Shown: positions 45,581-57,950, numbered from the stretch's first letter. The stretch: 64,000 nucleotides of DNA from Datisca glomerata (GCA_003255025.1 QANY01009329.1:818866-882865); one strand, 5' to 3'. The notes: a model not told the origin generated them from the letters alone. Translations and numbers: made by a program.

Positions 45581-46210
45581 ATTTTCTACCTTGAGGCCGC
45601 CTCTAGCCTTTTATTCCCCTGGTATGCTGGACTGAATTCGATGTGGTTAAAGCCATATGGCTAGGTTTTTTATTTTCGATATGGTATCATTTGTAAGTTT
45701 AGGCTAGACTGCCTCTTTCTTCTCAGACAAGTAAAGATTAAATTAATTTGATTCATTCTACTTTTCCTTTCAGAGATTTTTCTTTTCTCCAAATGAGTTC
45801 ACTTCCAGTTTCTATTGAATGGAGGTTGCTTTCTGCTTAATACCTACATTAAGAAAAAGTGAAAAAAAGGTGAAGGCTTTAAACTTGATTCTTGTCTACA
45901 GCACAAAATTCTTTAAGCAAGAACATTTTCTTTTGTTGGTCATCACTCCAACTTTATGGAAAGGAAAAGACAAAAGACTAAGCATTTCAGATTAGTCTAC
46001 ACAGTGCCAATGAGAGAGATGGAGATAGAGAGAGAGAGAGTGAGTTTGAGAGTTTTGTTCAAGCTAGGAATTATCTTCATATCTCATCTTTTGATCATTA
46101 TGATCAAATAAATAGTACAAGACTGCATCAATCATTTCACAACAATTACTTATTCGTGTAAACAAGCTCGGATAACACATTGATTTCGGTTCGTCATAAT
46201 TACCTCAGCC
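45581..46210 (+). promoter_or_regulatory. Upstream region of the first SEO gene
   Basis: Noncoding stretch directly 5' of the first SEO start codon, containing a short (GA)n run at 46022-46042. No TATA box as clear as that of the second SEO gene was found. Confidence 0.3.
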
Positions 46211-49200
46211 ATGAATTTTCTAGGAAGTGAACTCTTCTCACAGCACTCGACATCATTCGACGAAGATATCGGGATAAAAACTCTCCTCCTCAGTCATGAT
46301 CCCGATGGTCATCATTTTGATTCTGAGCAACTGCTTCACGCAATGGAAAATATAATGCTTCATGCCACTGCATTAGAGGTTCTTGTTTCTAATCGTCAAA
46401 CAATTGTATACAAAGTCAAATTAGCCTTCATTAACATGTGTTCTTTGAAATGTTTGTTTTAGGACAATCCATGTACTGATGCCACTACGAACCAGAATGA
46501 TAATGAAGTTTTTGGATCAGACGAGTCATTAGGAAAAACCATCTATAGGATATCATGCGAGGTACTTCCGTATCTTGGTCTTGCTCATTCGTAAATCTTA
46601 GGAGATTAATGATGTTCTTTTTGTAAAAGGACAGATACAATGCAAGTGCTCAGATGAAGGGGATCTACACAGGAGAACAATGTTGTTGTTTGATTTGCTA
46701 GGGAAGTATAGATGGGATGCAAAAGTGGTTTTAGTTCTAGCAGCTTTTGCAACAAGCTATGGAGAGTTTTGGCTCCTCATGCAGCTATATCCAAGTAACC
46801 CTGTGGCAGTATCAGTTGCAATGCTCAAGCATTTGCCTAAAGAAATATGCAAATTGAAGCCTCAATTCAAGGCTTTGAGATTGCTGGTTAAGTCAATGGT
46901 GGATGTAACAAAGTGCATCATCAAGTTTGAAGGCCTACCCTTTCAGCGTATAGAGTCGGATGATGATGATGATGTTGTGAAAGCCATTGCAAAGTCTGAT
47001 ATCTACGTAGCGGCTTACTGGGTCGTTAGAAGCGCGTTGATCTGCTCTTCTCAGATTGCAGAATTGACACTCGTAAAACCTGAGAAAGTGCATGTTCCTT
47101 CTATTCAATTAGCCTTAGAAAGTGCCTATTTTCCTTCATTGTTTCTATATGCCCCATCACATCAATTACGAAGATTAATAGTATCTGTTTAACTTAGAAT
47201 GTTGTAGTGATATGTGGTTCTATCACCAGGTCTTCGAATTTGAATTTGAATTCAACAACACTTGCAGCGTGGGAGCTTTCAAGTCTGTTACATAGGCTAG
47301 GTAGAATATGCAAACAGCTAAGACAACATGTGGAAGTGTGCAGTCAACAAATAGGTAGCAATGAGCTTTTCAGAATGATCTAAGTTGTTATAAAAATACA
47401 AATAATTAGTTACTTCATTCTTATCATACGTAATCTTCCAGAGACAAAATTGCATCAGAAGTTGTTGAACATCTGTGGGGAGAAGCAACTAAACAATCAA
47501 GAGGTGCTACATCTATTACTTGCCTTGAAGGATGACCTGCCACTCAAGAAATTTCCTTCACAAGCAAAGGTATTTCCCATTTTACTCTGGGTTTTGTCTG
47601 GTTGATCATGTACCTGTTAGAAAAAGTTACAGGGAGCACATGTTATTTGTTGATTGTGTGCTAAGAAAAGAAAATTAGTCTGCTTTCTTTTCAATAACAC
47701 TGTTTAATGGACAGCATCAAATTAGTCTGACACAAGGGCACATCTTAGATCTTACAAATGGTAAATTTAGAAGAAGAAAAAACAACGTACAGAGATCCTA
47801 ATAATAGTCAGAAACAAGAGTGGGGTTGTACTTTGTATGCAATTCTTCTCCTCTCATTTCCAAACCAACAAAAAAATTGTTCAAATGATCTGTGGACCGT
47901 TCTATCCAAATTGGTTCAAATCAGAATAGTTTCAATATAAAGAATACTTTTGTTGCGTCCTGATTGCTTCAAGAGTTTGGAGTATTGGGAACAATCCAAC
48001 AATCCAGAGTTGAACATCAAGAGTCTGATCAGCATGGAATTTCTGATCCATTATTGTTTGCCATCAAGTTGCATATCTGGTGCCGACTAAAGAAGTAACG
48101 CTTTTATGAATTTGTTTTTGTGTTTCAACTTATGTAACTTTGTCTTTCTTCATCGACAGCTTGGTATCTCAGAACTGATCAACAAAGTTGTGATACTATT
48201 GATCACAAAGCCAGAACTTCTTTCAATAGAGGGAACACTCTTTCTGGTTCAGCAAACAAATGATCATCCCCGAAAGGCAACATTACAGGGAAAATGTGAA
48301 ATTGTGTGGGTTCCTATTTCATTATCAATATCCTGGACCGATGCTGAAGAGAAAAGCTTCAATTTTTTATCAAATTCTCTGCCCTGGTACTCGATAAGGA
48401 AACCATGGTCACTCAACTCAGCAGTTCTAACATTCATAAAAGAAGCTTGGAACTACAGCAATGAACCAATTATGGTTGTGTTGGACTCTAATGGAAAGGT
48501 TACAAACTCAAATGCACTCGACATGGTGTTTATTTGGGGTGCCAACGCATATCCCTTCTCAGCTTCCAGAGAACAAGAGCTTTGGGAAGAGCAGACATGG
48601 ACTATGAAATTTTTGATTGATGAAATCAACCCCCTTCTCACCAAATGGGTATGAGCCACTGAACCGTCTTTTTTTATTGAACAAACAAAATATATAGAAT
48701 TTTACTTCCTTCTGAACTTGGTGTTGTCTTTTCTATAATAAGAATCTATCAGGGAACTTCTGTGAGAATTCCTTTTATTCGTTTTCATGAATCCAAAAAG
48801 CATTTTTTTCCTTTGTAACCATACACCACCAAAAAATGGAGAAATACTTTTTTACACAGTTATGTTGTAGTCCCAATCACAACTTATTCACCGTTGCGTT
48901 GCATGTAATTTCAGGTAGAAGAAGACAAGCATCTATGCATTTATGGAAGCGAAAGCCTACGATGGGTTCAAGAATTCACACACAGAATGAAAGAAATTAA
49001 GAAAACAGGTGTGAAGCTTGAGATCATCTATGTTGGCGTGAGGAATCCAAGCCAACAAGTGAAGGCCATTTCAGCTTTCATTGACGAAGACAACATAAGC
49101 ACTTCACTATCTTTCATGCATATATGCTTCTTTTGGCTTAGGCTAGAGAGCATAAAAAGATCAAAACTCAGACTAGAAAAGATAACCAGCAATGACCAAA

Positions 49201-49520
49201 TCCTAGAAGAGCTATCATCTATGTTAGATATCAATGAAAATGACAAGGGTTGGCTTGTGATAGGAAAAGGGTCTTCCCCAAATATGGTGAAACTTCAAGG
49301 GACAAAACATATGGAATGTTTGAACTTGTTTCCAACTTGGGCAGAAAGTGTGTCAAAGTTGGGATTTTTAGGTGCACTTAGGGCCGCTCTTGAGCCATCT
49401 CTTCTTTCAGGGCCTTGTGGACACTCGAATATCATTCCATATGCTGAAGGGCTAGTTGAAGAAAGTGAAGTATGTGATAAGTGTAAAAGCATTATGAAGA
49501 AGTTTGTAATCTTTGAGTGA
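46211..49520 (+). CDS. Sieve element occlusion (SEO) protein, first tandem copy, one splice donor damaged
   Basis: SEO proteins form P-protein filaments in phloem sieve elements and help plug them after wounding. Seven exons are seen: 46211-46378, 46463-46561, 46635-about 47084, about 47230-47354, 47442-47569, 48160-48648, 48915-49520, giving about 690-700 residues, a normal length. Exon 1 has LLLSHDPDGHHFD (SEO_N start). Exon 3 has WDAKVVLVLAAFATSYGEFW. Exon 6 has the thioredoxin-like middle region (PIMVVLDSNGKVTN, NALDMVFIWG). Exon 7 ends CDKCKSIMKKFVIFE (SEO_C). The donor expected after exon 3 is GA where the paralogue has GT. Cryptic donors at 47088 (with an acceptor before 47198) or 47141 could keep the frame with an insertion. 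The C-terminal Tyr-Arg-Cys-Cys of the paralogue is missing. It may be a functional variant or a young pseudogene. Confidence 0.85.
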
Positions 49521-50983
49521 CTGAAAAATGTAAAAGTTATTGGCCATATTACCAACTGGCTATACTTTACCTTCATGTAGAACTGACATACACTTGCTTT
49601 CTGTTCAAAATGACAGATCAAACTTGGTTCTTACAAAATTTGTTTCCTGAGAAAAAGGCTGGCATTTTCTGATATGTATTCTAGTCATCCTTTTTTCTGT
49701 GCATGATGAATATCATTCATTTTCTCAATAAATCACAAGATTTCAGCTCCAGGTGAATGATATTGAGATCCCAATTCCCCAATGACTTTTCTACCAATTA
49801 CATCTGAAAGATGTGCGTTTTTTTCATAATTGTTGAATGCAGCATTTAAAATTTAAACAAAGATTTCATCATATACAGCAATTACACAAGTTATCATATG
49901 CTTTAACCTCTCTCGAGTCGATCTCATATTTAGATGTTACTGTCATCTTTAAGTCGTTTAATTAAATACTTATATAATTAACTCAGAAAAGGAGCAGTAC
50001 TAACTCATACCTCTGGCTCTACTATTACTTGCTTCAAAATAAAAAGTAAATTGACAGAAAGCTACAATGAGATTCAATTTCAACCAGAAAATATGTTGAT
50101 CATGAATGTCTTTTATTCTCTTTTATTTTTTCTTTTTCTTCTTTTGTGTCTTTCCTCTAATTTGTGTCTTGATTCTGATTGTAACCATCCTTCCAACGGG
50201 GATGAGCACCATCCACTCCCAGTTTCCATTCATCTTTATGTATGGGACCATGGACTGCTCCCAACTGCTGAATAAGCAGTACTTTTTCCTGGTCTAAGAA
50301 TATTGAAAATGGCAGGCTTTTTCTTTTTGTTTCTTTTTCTCAATAACAATCTAATTGTAGAGTACAACAAAAGCTACTGGGCTTTATGCTGTAAGCATAT
50401 TACCACCAATTTATCCAAGTACAGATGGGTACTATAATAAAGATGTTGAACTCTTTGACATGGCAAACAAACCTGTAAATACAATCGTTAACTACTTGAT
50501 TTAACCTCACTAATTGTTCCACTATTTCTTTTGATTAATAATGTGGACAATTAATTTTAAACGGGGAGAAGTACATATCTAAACTTTAAATGTCTCGATT
50601 AAACATTGTATCAAAGTACAATTCATGTCAAAAAGCTGAATCGCTGAAGTAGATTTAATTTAATCATCTATAAATACCATAAAGAACAAACAGAGTTTAA
50701 GTACTGAGCTGGGATAACAAATTTAAACCAGTGTGTATCAGGTAGATTACATTTTTTAAGTTAGGATTAATCAGCAAACCTCGTACACTACACTGAATTA
50801 CCTTTTTTTTTAAAGAAAATAAAGGGAAAAAGCATGTCTAATGAGGCCCACTTTGGCCTAAAACCTTATCCAATATTCTAAAATCCCATCCTTTTGTTGG
50901 GCTTTAATAAGGTTCAAATTAACCCCAATACAAGCAAGGTAGCTAATCATCAAGTTTTTACCCTTTATTCCATTTTACATCAG
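49521..50983. other. Intergenic region between the SEO genes, with an exon-like island
   Basis: AATAAA at 49727-49732 is a plausible poly(A) signal for the first SEO gene. At 50108-50275 a short frame encodes a very hydrophobic N-terminus (MNVFYSLLFFLFLLLCLSSN) like a signal peptide. At 50361-50473, between a TTGTAG acceptor and a GTAAAT donor, an open frame reads TTKATGLYAVSILPPIYPST then DGYYNKDVELFDMANK. I do not recognise either one. They may be remnants of a small secreted-protein gene, or chance. Confidence 0.3.
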
Positions 50984-50990
50984 TATAAAA
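50984..50990 (+). promoter_or_regulatory. TATA box of the second SEO gene
   Basis: TATAAAA lies 98 bases before the ATG at 51082, in the context CAGTATAAAAGG. A start of transcription about 30 bases downstream would leave a 5' leader of about 65-70 bases. The position and match are both typical of plant promoters. Confidence 0.7.
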
Positions 50991-51081
50991 GGCTTTGAAT
51001 TAAACTAGACATTTATCAATACAAACCATCTAACTTCCTTTTACTTAACGTCTCACTGAAATCTTACTATCAGAAAGAAAA

Positions 51082-54000
51082 ATGGAGATTGTACCTCAAA
51101 AGCATCAGAAGCTCAGGACTGAGCGCAGTATGTTCTCAAGCTCAGATGACAATGCCATGTTGAAACAAATTCTAGCTTCTCATGCTCCTGATGGCCATGA
51201 CTTTGGTGTCAGGCCTCTACTCAACCTTGTCGAGGACGTTTTCAACCGTGCCACTCTAGGCGTTCCTGGCATTCCTCAGGTATTAGACATTTTCCCTTGC
51301 ATACTTCTGTCTTCATAGAATACTTGTTTTAACTTGAAAATTGCAACTTGATTACTGTGACACTAACAGCAGGGAACTCAAGCACAAATAGAGGCATTGG
51401 AAGACAAGGCCCTACACTCGGACTTGTATGAGATGCTTGAAGTTCTGTCATACCCTATCAGCAAAGTTTCCAATGAGGTTTATACAAAATACCACTCTTT
51501 ATAGACATATGTTTCTACAACTATGCCATAGTTTCTAGTGTGTCTCAAATACGGTCCCCGGATATGGGATTATCAGTTCGTTCATGCACGTTTTCGACAA
51601 ACTCATAAGAGCATGAGTCCCACATCGATAAAAAAATCACATTCCACAAAAGTATCTTCTAAAATATCAGAAATTTGTTTGAGTGCATTTGAGTATCTGG
51701 GGATTTTCTTAAATCTTGTGGGTTATAACAGATATTGTACAAGTGTTCGAGTGGTGGAGATGCCCATTCAACAACCATGGGAATATTCAATATACTTTCA
51801 AACTACTCATGGGACGCAAAGGTGGTGCTAGCCTTAGCAGCTTTTTCCATAAACTATGGAGAATTTTGGTTGCTTGCTCAGCTTTATACCAACAACCTAC
51901 TTGCAAAAGATATTGCACTCCTCAAACAACTGCCTGAGATATTGGAGCGTGCAGACATTTTGAGACCAAAGTTTGAGGCACTTAACAACCTTATCAAGGC
52001 AATGCTGGATGTGGCCAAGTGCATTGTAGAGTTCAAGCAGCTTCCTTCTCAATATATTTCTCCAGACACCCCAGAAATGATAAGTGCTACTACGCACATC
52101 CCCACAGCTGCTTATTGGACAATCAGGAGCATCATGGCATGCGCTTCCCAAATCACTGGCCTTGTAGGCGTTAGTCATGAGTAAGTTTCTACTATCGAAC
52201 ACCTAGGCCAATCCCATCCTTTTGGTTTAATTCTCAATGTCTTAAATCAGTGAATAATTCTACACCGACCAAGTTTTAATAATTGATCAGTACAAAAGTA
52301 AATATGTTAATGCCTTTCTCGTTACTTGCTTGTCGGTAGAGGACATGTCCTAACATAAGCTTCTCCTTGGGTTCTCAGATACCTAGCATCAACAGCAGAG
52401 GCCTGGGAACTATCAAGCTTGGCACATAAGGTGAACAATATATACAAACACCTTCTGGAGCAACTCACTCGTTGTCATAGACACATAGGTGAGACCTGCA
52501 TTAACAAAGTTGCACAGATGATAAATGTAGTATAGTACAGTAATTTAACGTACAAACTCACAATAAATTCAACATGGTACAGACGAGAAAAGACACAACG
52601 AAGCATTTCAGACCCTGGTGCGTCTGTTTGAAACACCCCACATTGATAACATGAAGATTCTCAAGGCTTTGATTTACCCCAAGGATGATCAGCCCCCACT
52701 CATAGATGGCTCTACCAACAGAAAGGTTTTTCCTCTCACTTATGTGTTAATTGGCTTTCAGAACTAACTTTATCTAGGATAAGAAATGATATTTTATAAA
52801 CTACTGCCATTGAACTTTTATTCAATCTGATACATACTCTATGTCCAAAACTGACTACAAAAGTATAACCTATTTCATATGCCAACTTCAACCAGGTTAA
52901 CATTGATGTTCTGAGGAGGAAGAATGTGTTATTACTGATCTCAGACCTAGACCTCCCTAACCCTGAGCTGTCAATGATGGACCAAATGTATACTGAGTCA
53001 AAACAGCAACGAGGTAGGCCGGAGAGTGAATACGAAGTAGTTTGGCTACCAATTGTGGACCGGTCGACTCCATGGACAGATGAGAAGCATAAGAAATTTG
53101 AGGCTTTGAGGGCCCAAATGCCATGGTACTCAGTGGCTCACCCTTCCTTGATCGATCCGGCCGTGATCAAGTACATCAAGGAGTATTGGCACTACAACCG
53201 GAAACCTATTCTGGTGGTGTTGGACCCACAAGGCAAAGTTGTGAACCCAAATGCAATACACATGATGTGGATATGGGGAAGTTTGGCTTATCCTTTTACA
53301 AGCTCTAGAGAAGAAGCACTCTGGAAAGATGAGACCTGGAGAATCGAGCTCTTAGTCGATTCAGTCGAGCCACTGATATTCAACTGGGTACTAACAGATT
53401 TCTAAAACACAATGGCTTTATAATTTGTCGTTAACACTTCTCTATATTATTTATAACTAACTCTATTTTTTCTACTCGTTTTTTCTAGATTGCAGATGGG
53501 AAACACATATGCTTATATGGGGGAGAAGATTTGGGATGGATTAGGAAATTCACAAAGACAGCACAAAGTGTTGCATTGGCAGCTAAAATTCCATTAGAGA
53601 TGTTGTACGTGGGGAAGAGCAACCCAGGAGACAAAGTGAGGAGGAACATAACGGCCATTATGACTGAAAAGCTTAGCCACACACTACCTGACCTAACCCT
53701 AGTATGGTTCTTTTGGGTGAGACTTGAGAGCATGTTATACTCGAAAGCACAACGCGGCAAGACAGTGGAGGATGATACCATAATGCAGGAGACCATGACA
53801 ATGCTTAGCTTTGATAGCAGCGACCAGTGCTGGGCAGTGATAAGCTTAGGATCAGCAAACATCGCCAGAGCCAAAGCAGAAACGTTAACGAAATGCTTCG
53901 ATGAATTTGAACAGTGGAAAGAGATCGCTAATCAGAAAGGGTTTGTGCCTGCGCTGAAAGAGCGCCTTCAGGAACTACACACACCGCATCACTGCAACCG

Positions 54001-54106
54001 TGTAATACTGCCTTCTGCCGACGGGACCATTCTTGAGAAGGTGGTTTGCTCTGAATGTGGCCGCCCCATGGAGAAGTTCCTTATGTACCGCTGCTGCACC
54101 GATTAA
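51082..54106 (+). CDS. Sieve element occlusion (SEO) protein, second tandem copy, intact
   Basis: Predicted phloem P-protein subunit. Seven exons join without a break: 51082-51279, 51373-51477 (acceptor at 51370 also possible), 51732-52180, 52379-52488, 52583-52725, 52896-53387, 53489-54106. They total 2115 bases and 704 residues, the usual SEO length. Every intron is GT-AG. Exon 1 carries SMFSSSDDNAMLKQILASHA, then PDGHDFGVRPLLNLVEDVF (SEO_N). Exon 3 carries CSSGGDAHSTTM and WDAKVVLALAAFSINYGEFW. Exon 6 holds the thioredoxin-like region (PILVVLDPQGKVVNPNAIHM, MWIWG). Exon 7 ends in CSECGRPMEKFLMYRCCTD, the conserved SEO_C cysteine tail. The first SEO gene lies 1.56 kb upstream in the same orientation. 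A TATA box is present. Expression in immature sieve elements is expected from the family, not shown here. Confidence 0.95.
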
Positions 54107-55120
54107 ATGAGTGAATGCTGATCAGGATCCCAGATTGCATATGGGAATAAGAAGATTGCAATCTGTGTCTCTAAAATAGTTACTAAGAAGATCTGGGTTT
54201 CTGGTTTATGATTGATTATCTCTGCTACTGCTAGTATTGTTTTGCAATATCCAGTATTATTCCAAACAGTTTCTTATGGTATGATTTGTCATGACTGATT
54301 TGCTTATCGCTTAATATAAAATGTGGTTTTTTTCTGTGTAACATTGCTTGCTCCATTGTTGTCTTTCCATTGATGCAATCAAGCTTATATAGAAGTGCAG
54401 TGGCTGGCGATACTGAAGCATTAAAATCATCAATTTCTTCAGTCAAAAGACTTGGTTTTGTTGATCTGTTGTATTCGAGATAGAATAAACAGATTGAAAA
54501 TTGCTTCTTTTCATATAGTCTATTCCATTTTGAAAGACAAAAATTTCCTTAAGAGATATTTATATTCAAATCTCAAATAAAAAATTAATTTGATTTGGAC
54601 AACAGGGCAAGAATCAGAAGAATCAAGTTCTAGTAAACATATCAAGGATTCAAAACATATCAATGAAACAAAAAGAATATAATATACCAGGAGACAGGTA
54701 ACACAGTGTAAGAAGAAAGACTACACTGAGCTGTTTAATACTGGCAAGCATGAATTTATCATGATTAATCTATGCTTCGGAAACATGAACATCACCCACC
54801 ATGATGTTGAAATCAGAGAGAGTTCACCAGTATGAAGCAACGATTCGATCAACTCAAATTCTTCAAAATGAAAAACAAACAACAAAAAACGAAAAGAGAG
54901 AGATGGGGGGAGATAGATCAATGGCACAACTCCGTTCCAGAAACAAACTACGCCATCTTAATCAACGCGTAGCTGCATTTGAGGAGAAACGGTAGAGAGT
55001 TGAAGTTGATTTACGCCTTCGTTGACGCGTCCATCTGGGTTAGAAAACCCTGCCGATGAACGCAACGCCTATCGAAAGCGATTAACGATATAGAAACCCA
55101 TTTCTATGGAAAACAATTCC
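54107..55120. other. Downstream of the SEO pair, mostly noncoding
   Basis: No complete gene. At 54373-54483 a 36-codon frame encodes MQSSLYRSAVAGDTEALKSS and then ISSVKRLG. Its start resembles the N-terminal first ankyrin repeat of plant ANK proteins (L-Y-x-A-A-x-x-G-D). It has a good ATG but ends at once, so it is at most a relic. At 54890-55010 are GA-rich, weakly coding frames without recognisable character. Confidence 0.3.
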
Positions 55121-55260
55121 TTAACCTAATAGAAAGATGGAGGTAGAATAGAACAGAAGTAAATGAGAAGCCGTCGAACCCAATTGCTTAACCTAATAGA
55201 TAGATGGAGGTGGATTAGAACAGAAGTAAATGAGAAGCCGTCGAACCCAATTGCTTAACC
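55121..55260. repeat. 67-bp direct tandem duplication
   Basis: Two adjacent copies begin TTAACCTAATAG at 55121 and 55188, and a third partial start is at 55255. The copies are nearly identical, including AACAGAAGTAAATGAGAAGC and CGTCGAACCCAATTGC, so the duplication is recent or maintained. Confidence 0.9.
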
Positions 55261-55679
55261 TAATTCCAATTTCCTAACCCTAGAAACAGTGGACGCCTGT
55301 AGACAACCAAGGAGCTGCGGCAGGGAGTCGAGTAGGCTACTCTTTTATAGCCTAATTAGACGTTTGCCCACGTTCACAACATTAATAAAATACTAGCTAA
55401 ATTAATCAATTTCACAATGAACGTCAAAAATAAATTATTTTAAAATAATAATAAAAAATGACTAAAGATAAAATAAAATAAAAAATAATAATCCTAATTG
55501 TAAAAAAATAAAAATTTATCACCGAATATCATTCTCCACACGTCAATGAAATTTTAAATTTTTGTCTTTAAAAATTTATATAATGTAAACTATGTATATA
55601 AAATATATTATGAAAATGATACAGGTATATATAACTCAAAATTTTCCTCTTCCCTAATAATCTTACGTTATTTCGGCGG

Positions 55680-56483
55680 CATCAAGCTTTTGAGGGGAGA
55701 GAGGGGGGCTGGGGGGGGGGTGGTGACTCTTTTCTGCTCTGTTTAACACTTAGCTTAACTTAGGGTTAAGTTTACAACCCTTTTATATTTCATTACAAAA
55801 TTTACTCATACATCCCTATATGCCAAAAACCAAAATTCTCTATTCCATATACACTTATCTGCAATTTTCAATTCTTCCCTAGAAACACAATTGTGTTCAG
55901 ATTCATATGTTCAAATTGATGAATTAAATTATAAATTAATTATTTTTTATTTACTAATTATCCAATAATTAAAAAATAATAAAATAATTTATTTAAACAT
56001 TAATTTTGATTTTCACAAAAATAGTGATGACACTCATCATATATGAGATCAGGAAGTGTGCCTTGGTCCAAAACACGTTTTTGGTCCAACTAATGTTGTT
56101 TCTCATTCATGTCCTTATGAGCTACTCCTAAGACCGAATGAATCCACATGAATAAAAATATGGGAGATAAATTCTCGACCTATTTAATCTGGATATCGTA
56201 TGACTTCACTACAGATATGATGCCGATAGAACTCTTTATTCATGCGCGCTACATTTTCTGTTGGTGTAAATAAACATTTATATTTCACGGTCCATAAAAT
56301 ATTTTATGATATTATCCTTTGTGAATATCAGTAACAAGAGTGAGATTTAAATTTATTATTTTATCTCTCTAGTTATTATTTTCCTAACTCCTTTATTGAC
56401 TCTGAATAAGAAAGACATATCAGTGAAGTGTCTCATGCAGATCACCATGTCTTATTCGATGACTCATGTCATTTAGTACCAAT
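55680..56483 (-). mobile_element. Partial LTR, same family as 40941-42269
   Basis: It matches 41330-42150 in order: CTTTTCTGCTCTGTTTAACA, ACCCTTTTATATTTC, GTTTCTCATTCATGTCCTTA, CATGCGCGCTACATTTTCTG, CTTATTCGATGACTCATG. It is heavily substituted. A poly-G run lies at 55709-55720. Bases 55261-55679 and 56484-57410 around it are AT-rich, and I find nothing in them that I can name. Confidence 0.7.
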
Positions 56484-57410
56484 AATCAATGTATTGTCTG
56501 ACAATTCAAACTCACTTTTTGGCATATCAAATATCGCAAGTAACTAAGTCAAATTTCGTATTCATCTCAAAATTAAGGTAATTATGAAAATATCCTTAAG
56601 GTGTAACAATTAGATTTAGAGTTAGATAATGGTTTTGTTCTAAATTAATTGGTTATTGATCTATTCAACATATTTCATAACATATCTAGGTCAACTGTTA
56701 GAGTCTCCACTCCCATGCCCCGAGACTAACATCCTATGTTCAATTAATTCACAGATTATTTAGTCACAATGTTACATACGATGAAGAGAAATCCATAAAA
56801 AAGCTAAAAATCGTAAAAAATAAGCTAATGAAAAAATGTAATAGAATCTACACCAACGCTTTTCAAAATTAGTATATATCAGAAGAATTTACCAAAAAAA
56901 AATGAATCAACAAGTCAATCGTGAGAAAATAAAACATCAAGAAGAACGCGAGCACAAAAAAGTTACTTCGTCTTCTCTACTTTGTGTTTCCATGAATACC
57001 TAAAAAATAAATTTCTATTATAAAAGGATATTATAGTAAAAGCACAATCCAACTTAAACTTGGCCATCACAATTCGGCTTTTTGTGCAAATGAAATTTTC
57101 TTTAGCCATTCTCTAAAACAGCTGAAAAAACTAGGCCATACACCTAAATTTGGGCTTTCATCATAAATAGACTAATTCAAATAATAAATAGAATTGATGA
57201 TATCTATATAAGTTTTCAATTTTAAATATAATTTTATCACATATTTTAAAAAATATCAAATATAACATTTTTTTAAATAATTAATATAACAAATTGAATT
57301 TAATTTAATAGTTTTTATATTTAGTTAGTTACTATTATATCCTTTTATTTTTAATGCATATATTTAATATTCCTTTTTTCTCTCCCATATCCATTAATTA
57401 TATCTCTCTC

Positions 57411-57605
57411 CCCTAAAATATCTCCCCCCCTCTCTCTCTCTCTTCTCTCTCTCTCCCCTTCCACGTCTCTCTCTCACTCATTATATATATATTGAGTGAT
57501 AGAGAGACGCGGAAAGGGGAGAGGGAGAGGGGGAGAGAGAGAAGAGAGAGAGAGAAGAGAGAGAGAGAAGAGAGAGAGAGATAAGGGAGGGAGATATTTT
57601 TGGAA
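57411..57605. repeat. Large CT/GA inverted repeat able to form a hairpin
   Basis: The left arm is CCTAAAATATCTCCCCCC followed by (CT)n. The right arm is (GA)n followed by GGGAGGGAGATATTTTTGG. The centre is CACTCA, a 12-base (TA)n loop, TGAGTG (57475-57498). The arms are reverse complements apart from a few changes. A further AT run and TCTCTC stretch follow to 57680. Confidence 0.85.
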
Positions 57606-57884
57606 AGATAGGGGAGGGATATATATATATATATATATAATAACTCTCTCTCATTTTTCTGTTTCTCTTTCTCACTCATATTATATACACGTGTGTGTGC
57701 GCGAGCGTCTCTAAAAGAATGTCTTTATAAAAACTAATGATAAAGAAAGAATAGTAAATGATTCTTTCTTCAAAATTTCTGATTGAGCTATTTTTTATGG
57801 ATTCTGTTTCTAAGATAATGTCTATGTAGAAATTGAGTTTTTTTTTCTATTGTGTTCAGGGACAATGAAATTTAGGAATGAAAT

Positions 57885-57950
57885 GGATTTTGGCAATAAA
57901 TAGGTAGCCTTCTCCCGTTTGTTCCTCATAACTCGTTTTCAACTCTTAAA
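57885..57950 (+). promoter_or_regulatory. Pararetroviral promoter-like segment, inverted copy
   Basis: CAATAAATAGGTAGCC followed by TTTGTTCCTCATAACTCG matches, on the opposite strand, the segment at 59440-59505. The order of a TATA-like box and then a leader fits the caulimovirid transcript start. Similar sequence around 57815-57880 (GATTCTGTTTCTAAGA, TCAGGGACA) recurs at 60945-61015. Confidence 0.5.

Noticed and set aside
54231..54446. Minus-strand 71-codon frame downstream of the second SEO gene
   Set aside because: No family resemblance. The plus strand of the same stretch has a better, though still weak, ankyrin-like reading.
57413..57714. Frames on both strands across the CT/GA hairpin
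   Set aside because: They are low-complexity translations of (CT)n and (GA)n. No gene is supported.
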